NCBI GenBank assembly: GCA_937942965.1
Contig: CALDGN010000344.1
Span: 1-6,381, forward strand
Direction: 5' to 3'
DNA from: an uncultured Acidimicrobiales bacterium
GTDB lineage: Bacteria; Actinomycetota; Acidimicrobiia; Acidimicrobiales; UBA10347
DNA: 6,381 nucleotides
In this document: positions 1 through 6,381 of the stretch, in pieces
Position numbering within the stretch: position 1 is the stretch's first letter
Layout of the letters: each line of letters starts with the position of its first letter
Notes under the pieces: model-generated
Databases searched by the model: none
The model's input: the letters and a program-made list of their open reading frames with translations, nothing else
What the model was told of the DNA's origin: nothing
Position numbers and translations under genes: made by a program

Positions 1-362
1 AGTGCAGTCTTCGGCGTCGACGACCATGATGTGCACCGCAAGGTCAACGCCAGACGCGCCGGGCAGGTCGGCGGCGAGTTCTCCGCCGACACCGGCATCG
101 AGATAGAAGGAGCCTTCGGAGAAGGACGGGAAGGGCTCACACTCCGCGATGAGATCGACGTCGTCGCTCGCCAGCGCCGGCTGAACTCCTTCTGGTTCGT
201 CGGCAACGGTGGTGGGCGTCGGCTCGGCGGCTACCGGATCATTGGTGGTCGCAGCATCGGAACCACCACAGGCCGACGCGAGCAGCGTCAGAGCCAGCAG
301 AAGCGCAGCGATGCGACGCCGCCCAGCGGGGCACTCCGTACTCGCCGTGTGGTCGCTCTTCG

Positions 363-366
<4 letters not shown>
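1..366 (-). CDS. Putative lipoprotein, 3' part beyond the window
   Basis: Reading the minus strand from the ATG at 366 gives 122 open codons that run off the left edge, so the C-terminus is missing. The N-terminus is a lipoprotein signal: a basic n-region (R16-R18), a hydrophobic stretch at about residues 19-30, then a lipobox L-A-S-A-C with the lipidated cysteine at residue 33. A flexible linker rich in Thr, Pro, Ala and Glu follows (about 34-65), as is common in surface-anchored actinobacterial lipoproteins. The visible start of the mature domain (66-122) has Cys76 and Cys121, a possible disulfide pair. I recognise no family. The start is well supported: it overlaps the kinase stop as ATGA, and a GGAG lies 8 bases upstream. 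It is probably co-translated with the kinase and exposed outside the membrane. The role is unknown; a sensory partner of the kinase is only inference. Confidence 0.85.
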
Positions 367-2396
<2,030 letters not shown>

Positions 2397-2476
2397 GGTT
2401 TCATCGGCACGACGAGACGTGATTCAAGTGGACCACGCGAGGTCGACAAGCGGCCATCGGCGACAATGGGCGACGC
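2397..2476. promoter_or_regulatory. Divergent intergenic region, kinase / arsJ
   Basis: These 80 bases separate the divergent starts of the kinase gene and arsJ and must hold the promoters of both unless transcription starts further inside. A GACAAT at 2462-2467 on the plus strand, 9 bases before the arsJ ATG, could be a -10 element for a nearly leaderless transcript, but no convincing -35 goes with it. I see no inverted repeat resembling an ArsR operator. No clear promoter is visible for the kinase. The region is assigned by position only. Confidence 0.35.
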
Positions 2477-3673
2477 ATGCGCGCATCGGCCCCATCACTC
2501 GGTCTACGCAGCTATTCGCTGGTCACCGGTGGGTACTGGGCGTTCACCGTGACCGACGGAGCGATGCGCATGCTGGTGCTGCTCCACTTCCACGATCTTG
2601 GCTACTCCCCCGTCGCCATCGCCTTTCTGTTTCTGCTCTACGAGCTCATGGGCATCGTCACGAATCTCGTCGGCGGGTGGATTGGTTCACAACACGGTCT
2701 TCAGCGCACATTGGTCGGTGGGTTAGCGCTCCAGGTCGTTGCGCTGCTGGCGCTCTCGATCGCCTCGGTCGACTGGGGCGAGTGGGTTTCGGTCGCATAC
2801 GTGATGGGCGCCCAAGCATTGTCCGGTGTCGCCAAGGACCTGACGAAGATGAGCTCGAAGAGCGCCGTCAAATTCGTCGCGGGCGAGGGATCTTTGTTCC
2901 GATGGGTTGCGGCGCTAACTGGATCGAAGAACGCACTCAAGGGCGTCGGCTTCTTTATCGGTGCTGCGCTGCTCGGCTCGGTTGGCTATCAGATAGCCCT
3001 GATCCTGCTGGCAGGTCTGGTCGGCGTCGCGCTGGCCGCCGTGCTGGCGCTGTTGCGCGACGACATCGGCCGAAGCGCAGCTCGTTCGTTCCGGTCCACG
3101 TTGGCGAAGTCGGCTGCGATCAACCGACTCTCGGCCGCCCGGTTCTTCTTGTTCGGCTCACGAGACATCTGGTTCGTCGTCGCCCTCCCGGTCTTCCTCG
3201 ACGAGGTCCTCGGCTGGTCCTACGAGGGCATCGGCGCGTTCTTGGCCGCCTGGGTGATCGGCTACGGACTCATCCAATCCGTTGCCCCTCCCCTCATCCG
3301 ACTCACCGGCGACGAGGCTCTCGGCGCTCGCATCTGGATCATCCTGCTGGCCATTGTCTCCGCAGCGATCGCCGTGGGGATCGGCCAGGACGTATCGCTC
3401 GAGGCACTCGTTGTCCTCGGGCTGATCGCCTTCGGCGTCGTGTTTGCTGTTAACTCGTCGCTGCACAGCTACCTGATCCTGGCCTACAGCTCCGGAGACG
3501 ACGTCGCGACCGACGTCGGCTTCTACTACAGCGCCAACGCGGCCGGACGCCTGGTTGGCACGCTGCTCTCCGGCGTGCTCTATCTCGCCGGAGGCTTCGA
3601 CGCCGCTCTCTGGGGCTCCGCCGCGTTCGTCGCCCTCGCCGCCGCCATCACCTTCACCCTGCCCCGCCCCTAG
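2477..3673 (+). CDS. arsJ: Organoarsenical efflux MFS transporter ArsJ
   Basis: A 398-residue inner-membrane major facilitator protein with about 12 hydrophobic segments, close to the usual ArsJ length. ArsJ exports 1-arseno-3-phosphoglycerate, the unstable product made when GAPDH uses arsenate in place of phosphate. Its extrusion yields arsenate resistance. Blocks I recognise as typical of the family are: Y-W-A-F-T-V-T-D-G-A-M-R-M-L-V-L-L-H-F-H (20-39), L-L-Y-E (53-56), N-L-V-G-G-W (63-68), Q-A-L-S-G-V-A-K-D-L-T-K-M-S-S-K-S (113-129), T-G-S-K-N-A-L-K-G-V-G-F-F (148-160), S-R-D-I-W-F-V-V-A-L-P-V (228-239), N-S-S-L-H-S-Y-L (326-333) and D-V-G-F-Y-Y-S-A-N-A-A-G-R-L (346-359). The ATG at 2477 is the first start after an in-frame TGA at 2420 and leaves the conserved N-terminal block intact; no strong Shine-Dalgarno precedes it. 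Unusually, no gapdh or other ars gene adjoins it. The gene is complete and looks functional. Confidence 0.93.
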   Translation: MRASAPSLGLRSYSLVTGGYWAFTVTDGAMRMLVLLHFHDLGYSPVAIAFLFLLYELMGIVTNLVGGWIGSQHGLQRTLVGGLALQVVALLALSIASVDWGEWVSVAYVMGAQALSGVAKDLTKMSSKSAVKFVAGEGSLFRWVAALTGSKNALKGVGFFIGAALLGSVGYQIALILLAGLVGVALAAVLALLRDDIGRSAARSFRSTLAKSAAINRLSAARFFLFGSRDIWFVVALPVFLDEVLGWSYEGIGAFLAAWVIGYGLIQSVAPPLIRLTGDEALGARIWIILLAIVSAAIAVGIGQDVSLEALVVLGLIAFGVVFAVNSSLHSYLILAYSSGDDVATDVGFYYSANAAGRLVGTLLSGVLYLAGGFDAALWGSAAFVALAAAITFTLPRP

Positions 3674-3674
3674 C

Positions 3675-3709
3675 TTTCGAGCGCAGCGGAAAGGCGGACT
3701 ACGAGAAGA
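3675..3709 (+). repeat. Direct repeat copy 1, with hairpin
   Basis: A 35-base element starting 2 bases after the arsJ stop codon. It is nearly identical to copy 2 at 3755-3790: one base is missing and one differs. Its left half (3675-3692) can fold as TTTC / GAAA outer pairs and GC / GC inner pairs around a GCA loop. No T-run follows, so it is not a standard intrinsic terminator. The position at the end of arsJ would suit transcript-end protection or a dispersed genomic repeat family. Both are inference. Confidence 0.8.
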
Positions 3710-3754
3710 AGCAAACCCCGCCAGGACCGCAGACTCGATCACCACAAAACAGCG

Positions 3755-3790
3755 TTTCGAGCGCAGCGAGAAAGGCGGACTACTAGAAGA
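3755..3790 (+). repeat. Direct repeat copy 2, overlapping the MDMPI stop
   Basis: A 36-base element in the same orientation as copy 1 and 80 bases downstream of it. The left half (3755-3773) reads TTTC-GA-GC-GCA-GC-GA-GAAA, a symmetrical hairpin with facing GA/GA positions inside the stem. The extra A relative to copy 1 falls in this internal loop, so the paired bases are the same in both copies. Its right end (3783-3790) forms the last codons and the TAG stop of the minus-strand gene. The T at 3784, which is G in copy 1 (3703), is what creates that stop. Confidence 0.8.
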
Positions 3791-4421
3791 CGGGGAAGAC
3801 GCCGCCGTCGGAGCGTTCGGAGCGGGCTAGGGCGTGGATGACGCCCCAGTCGCCGTTCAGGTGGCGGGCGATGCCGACGACGATCTCGATGATCTCGCCG
3901 GTGACGTCGCTCGATAGCGGAGGGGTTTCCGCCCCGATGCTGTGTGCAAGGTCGTCGATGTGCATGCCGATCTCGATCATGCGGGTTCGGCAGAAGTCAT
4001 CGAGCGTGAGCATCCGTTTCCCCAGCGCTCCAATCAGGCGATCGTCGGGTTCGGCGGGCAGACGCTCGGCGAGTTGATCCGCAACTTGACGGGCCCGAGC
4101 AGCAACAGCTTCGGAGCCGGCAGACGCCTCGTCGGCCGAGACTTCCTTGATCCGTTCGTGGATGGGCGAGTCGACGGCGGCGTGGAAGTACGTGACTTTG
4201 GTGAGCAGTTCGCCCTCGGGCTCTTGTGCCGGGTCGGTGCGATCGAGATACGCAAGCGTTGCGCCGGTCGCCCGCACCAGGTGAGCGGCAAGTGCCCCGA
4301 CGGTCATGCCTTCGAGGGCACTGGGTTCTTCCCACGCCGCGACGACACGCTCGTCAGCGACGAGATCGGCGGCGATAGCCGAGGTCTCGATGACCATCCT
4401 GCGAATGCGATCGGTGTCCAT
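3783..4421 (-). CDS. Mycothiol-dependent maleylpyruvate isomerase-like (MDMPI/DinB) protein
   Basis: A 212-residue soluble protein of the MDMPI_N / DinB-like four-helix-bundle superfamily. Members bind a metal through three side chains, and some use mycothiol as cofactor for isomerisation, conjugation or detoxification. Visible signatures are: W30 followed by S-A-L-E-G-M-T-V-G-A-L-A-A-H-L (34-48) with metal-ligand candidate H47, and R-T-R-M-I-E-I-G-M-H-I-D-D-L (145-158) with E150 and H154 in E-x3-H spacing, plus D157. This is the expected H...E-x3-H triad. It is short compared with full maleylpyruvate isomerases, which carry a further C-terminal domain, so the substrate cannot be named. The ATG at 4421 is supported by the position of the first helix; no Shine-Dalgarno is evident. 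It is divergent from the hotdog gene and convergent with arsJ. Its last residues and stop lie in repeat copy 2. Confidence 0.8.
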   Translation of the reverse strand: MDTDRIRRMVIETSAIAADLVADERVVAAWEEPSALEGMTVGALAAHLVRATGATLAYLDRTDPAQEPEGELLTKVTYFHAAVDSPIHERIKEVSADEASAGSEAVAARARQVADQLAERLPAEPDDRLIGALGKRMLTLDDFCRTRMIEIGMHIDDLAHSIGAETPPLSSDVTGEIIEIVVGIARHLNGDWGVIHALARSERSDGGVFPVF

Positions 4422-4482
4422 CCGGTAAGTCTGCTCGTCACATCAATGGGCCGCGAAATCCGCCGCCAACTACCGTCGGCCC
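4422..4482. promoter_or_regulatory. Divergent intergenic region, MDMPI / hotdog gene
   Basis: These 61 bases lie between two divergent starts. On the plus strand, TACCGT at 4471-4476 fits the actinobacterial TANNNT -10 pattern and ends 6 bases before the ATG at 4483. That spacing, with no Shine-Dalgarno, suits a leaderless transcript. No matching -35 and no convincing promoter for the minus-strand gene can be seen. Very short divergent spacing leaves room for shared regulation, but no operator-like palindrome is visible. Confidence 0.35.
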
Positions 4483-5427
4483 ATGACGTTCTCCACGCCC
4501 CTGACGACAACCGGGGACCCAACCGCAGTCGAGGCAGTCGTGACCGGCCCGCTCCGGGGCCCGGTCCAGATGCTTGCCGACCAAACGTACGACGACCATC
4601 TGAGTGTGCACGACGATGCGACGGCCGCGTCGTTGGGTCTCAGTGGTGCTCCGATCGAGGGGCCAACCCACTTCTCACAGTTCGACCCCATCGCGATGGA
4701 GCTGTTCGGCGACGAGTGGTTTCGCACCGGCTGCATCTCGTCGCACTTCTCGACCATGGTCGTCGAAGGCCAGCAGGTCCAGGCGTCCGCGACGCGGACC
4801 GGAGCATCGACCGCTTCGATCGTGGCGACACGAGACGACGGCGAGACCGTCCTTACCGGTTCGGTCTCGGTCTCACCGCACGGCACCACGGCCCTCGAAG
4901 AACGACTGGCGAACCGCCGCGATCCTGGGTCGCTTCACATCGTCGACCAACTGTTCGAAGGCATGACCAGCGCCGCGCCGATCGACACGTCGATGGATCT
5001 CGCGACGCCGAACGGACCGCTGTATCCGTTCTCGCTCGCACGCAAGCTCTCCGGCATCACCGAACGGACGCCCTGGTACGACAGCACCGATAACCCGTGG
5101 GGTCGCCCGATCGTCCCGATGGAGATGCTGAGCGTCCTCGCCAACAAGGTCGGCGAGCGCTGGCCAATCCGCCAACCGTCGCTCGGCTTGTTCCTCGACC
5201 TCGAGGTCCGCCTCGAAGGCACACCGGTGTTCGTCGACGAGACCTATGTGGTCGAACGAGAGATTGTCGGCCTGTCAGCGAGTCGGCGGGTCGAGTCGTA
5301 CTGGACCCGCAGCACGCTGACCGAGAAGTCGAGCGGACGCCACGCCGCCACCGTGCTGCTTCACTCGGGCGTCTTCAAAGACTCGTACCCGGACTATCCG
5401 ACCGACGATCAGACGGGCGCGAGCTGA
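4483..5427 (+). CDS. Tandem hotdog (MaoC-like) protein, putative acyl-CoA hydratase
   Basis: A 314-residue cytoplasmic protein with no signal peptide or membrane segment, about the size of double-hotdog hydratases. In the first half, Y-D-D-H-L-S-V-H-D-D-A-T-A-A (36-49) fits the D-x(4)-H-x(5)-A spacing of (R)-specific enoyl-CoA hydratases, giving candidate catalytic residues D38 and H43. The usual N-P before the His is L-S here, and the later I-x-H-G motif reads I-E-G (58-60). The second half (about 190-302) looks like another hotdog: P-W-G-R-P-I-V-P-M-E-M at 205-215, then a long helix and strands ending near V-L-L-H-S-G (291-296). Dehydration or hydration of an enoyl-CoA is the likeliest activity, but a thioesterase or a non-catalytic acyl-CoA binder is possible. 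The TGA stop overlaps the start of the CoA-transferase gene by one base, so the two are probably one operon. Confidence 0.7.
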   Translation: MTFSTPLTTTGDPTAVEAVVTGPLRGPVQMLADQTYDDHLSVHDDATAASLGLSGAPIEGPTHFSQFDPIAMELFGDEWFRTGCISSHFSTMVVEGQQVQASATRTGASTASIVATRDDGETVLTGSVSVSPHGTTALEERLANRRDPGSLHIVDQLFEGMTSAAPIDTSMDLATPNGPLYPFSLARKLSGITERTPWYDSTDNPWGRPIVPMEMLSVLANKVGERWPIRQPSLGLFLDLEVRLEGTPVFVDETYVVEREIVGLSASRRVESYWTRSTLTEKSSGRHAATVLLHSGVFKDSYPDYPTDDQTGAS

Positions 5428-6381
5428 TGCGGCCGCTTGACGACATCACCGTTGTCGAAGTCGACGGCTGGATGGCCGCACCGTCTTGCGGCGCCATCCT
5501 CGCTGATATGGGTGCCCGTGTCATCAAGGTTGAGCCTCCGCAAGGCGACCCGATGCGCAACACGCAACGACCACCCAAGCTGCCCGATGAGCTGAAGTCG
5601 TTCGATTACCAGTTCGGTGTCGACAACCGAGGCAAAGAGTCCGTCGTGGTCGACCTCACCGATGACCGCGGCGTCGAGATGGTTCATGCCCTGTGCCGCG
5701 ACGCAGACGTGTTCCTCTGCAACCTCCTGGTCGAGCGCCAGCAACGGTTCCGCCTCGACCCCGAAAGCTTGCTCGCAGAGAACCCAAAGCTCGTGCACGC
5801 CACGTTCACCGGGTACGGAACGACCGGACCCGAAGCGTGGCGTCCCGGCTTCGATGTGACCGCATTCTTCGCCCGCAGCGGATTGCTCGACGCATCGCGA
5901 GAAGGCCCCAACGGCGTCATCCCGATGGCCAGACCGGCCCAGGGCGACCACACCGCCGGCTTGGCGCTCTTTGGCGCAATCGTGAGCGGCCTTCGACTGG
6001 CAGAGCGCACTGGCGAAGGCCAGGTCGTCGAGGCGTCGCTCTACGGCACCGCCGTCTGGACGCAAGCGACCGACTACGCGATCACGGCGGTGGACCGCAA
6101 GGCCGTCAACCCGCGTGAGCGAGAGCGCCAGATCCAGGCGACCCGCAACCGCTACCGCTGCGGTGACGGACGCTGGGTCGTCTTCAACATCCCCGAAGAA
6201 TCCAGGTGGCCAGGCTTCTGCGAGACCATCGGCGCCCCGGACATTCTCGAAGATGAACGATTCGTCGACCTGACCTCTCGCTTCCGCAACATGCAGGCGC
6301 TGGTTGCTCGCGTCGACGCGGCCCTCGCCGAGAAGACCCGTGACGAATGGGCACCCCTCTTCGATGAGGCGGGTTTCGTCT
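5427..6381 (+). CDS. Class III (CaiB/BaiF) CoA-transferase, C-terminus beyond the window
   Basis: From the ATG at 5427, 318 codons stay open to the right edge. Family members are roughly 380-410 residues, so some 60-90 are missing. Class III enzymes move CoA between carboxylic acids through an aspartyl-CoA thioester. Visible family features are: an N-terminal L-x-x-I-x-V-V-E start, A-D-M-G-A-R-V-I-K-V-E-P-P-x-G-D (26-41), V-D-N-R-G-K (65-70) followed by a D-L strand end (76-77), G-Y-G-x-x-G-P (129-135), P-G-F-D (140-143), the catalytic-region G-D-H-T-A-G with nucleophile candidate D174, and T-G-E-G-Q-V-V-E-A-S-L (195-205). The substrate acid is not identifiable; formyl-, succinyl-, carnitine- and racemase-type members share these motifs. 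It overlaps the hotdog stop as TGATG, which indicates translational coupling and a shared acyl-CoA pathway. A racemase or a transferase are both possible. Confidence 0.92.
   Translation, partial: MRPLDDITVVEVDGWMAAPSCGAILADMGARVIKVEPPQGDPMRNTQRPPKLPDELKSFDYQFGVDNRGKESVVVDLTDDRGVEMVHALCRDADVFLCNLLVERQQRFRLDPESLLAENPKLVHATFTGYGTTGPEAWRPGFDVTAFFARSGLLDASREGPNGVIPMARPAQGDHTAGLALFGAIVSGLRLAERTGEGQVVEASLYGTAVWTQATDYAITAVDRKAVNPRERERQIQATRNRYRCGDGRWVVFNIPEESRWPGFCETIGAPDILEDERFVDLTSRFRNMQALVARVDAALAEKTRDEWAPLFDEAGFV

Noticed and set aside
2474..2481. Palindrome CGCATGCG centred on the arsJ start codon
   Set aside because: Eight bases of GC-rich palindrome are expected by chance, and the site does not resemble a known ArsR operator.
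3674..3782. Intrinsic bidirectional terminator between arsJ and the MDMPI gene
   Set aside because: The hairpins are short with interrupted stems, and neither strand has a T-run after them.
3675..3790. Two repeats separated by about 45 bases, resembling a minimal CRISPR
   Set aside because: There are only two copies, no third repeat in the window, no cas genes, and one copy overlaps a coding end.
3942..5093. A 383-codon plus-strand open frame over the MDMPI and hotdog genes
   Set aside because: It is antisense to one real gene and out of frame with another, with Arg/Gly/Asp-rich composition and no domain.
5409..6065. A 218-codon minus-strand open frame over the CoA-transferase
   Set aside because: It is antisense to a gene with clear class III CoA-transferase motifs, and shows no recognisable family.

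Overview
The window is GC-rich and densely coding. The only non-coding gaps are 80, 109 and 61 bases. It most likely comes from a mycobacterium-like or Acidimicrobiia-like actinobacterium. That rests on the base composition, weak Shine-Dalgarno sites with possible leaderless starts, and a protein of the mycothiol-dependent maleylpyruvate isomerase/DinB superfamily, mycothiol being an actinobacterial thiol. No rRNA or other phylogenetic marker is present, so the placement is inference.

Layout. (1) Bases 2396 to 1, minus strand: a hybrid sensor histidine kinase with two receiver domains. It is followed, with a 4-base ATGA overlap, by a lipoprotein gene that runs off the left edge. (2) Bases 2477-3673, plus strand, divergent from the kinase: an MFS transporter that matches ArsJ, the exporter of 1-arseno-3-phosphoglycerate. 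(3) Bases 3674-3790: a short convergent gap carrying two near-identical 35/36-base direct repeats with a conserved small hairpin. The second copy supplies the stop codon of the next gene. (4) Bases 4421 to 3783, minus strand: a mycothiol-dependent-isomerase-like (MDMPI/DinB) protein. (5) Bases 4483 to 6381, plus strand, divergent from (4): a two-gene unit with a TGATG overlap. It encodes a tandem hotdog (MaoC-like) protein and a class III (CaiB/BaiF) CoA-transferase cut by the right edge.

How the genes may work together. The kinase and lipoprotein look translationally coupled and could form one signalling unit, because the kinase has almost no extracytoplasmic sensor of its own. ArsJ needs a glyceraldehyde-3-phosphate dehydrogenase to make its substrate, but no gapdh, arsR, arsC or acr3 gene lies in the window, so it looks detached from a classical ars operon. 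The hotdog and CoA-transferase pair points to acyl-CoA metabolism with an unknown substrate. I see no mobile element, CRISPR array, tRNA or rRNA. The least explained items are the convergent repeat pair, the kinase-lipoprotein coupling and the isolated arsJ.
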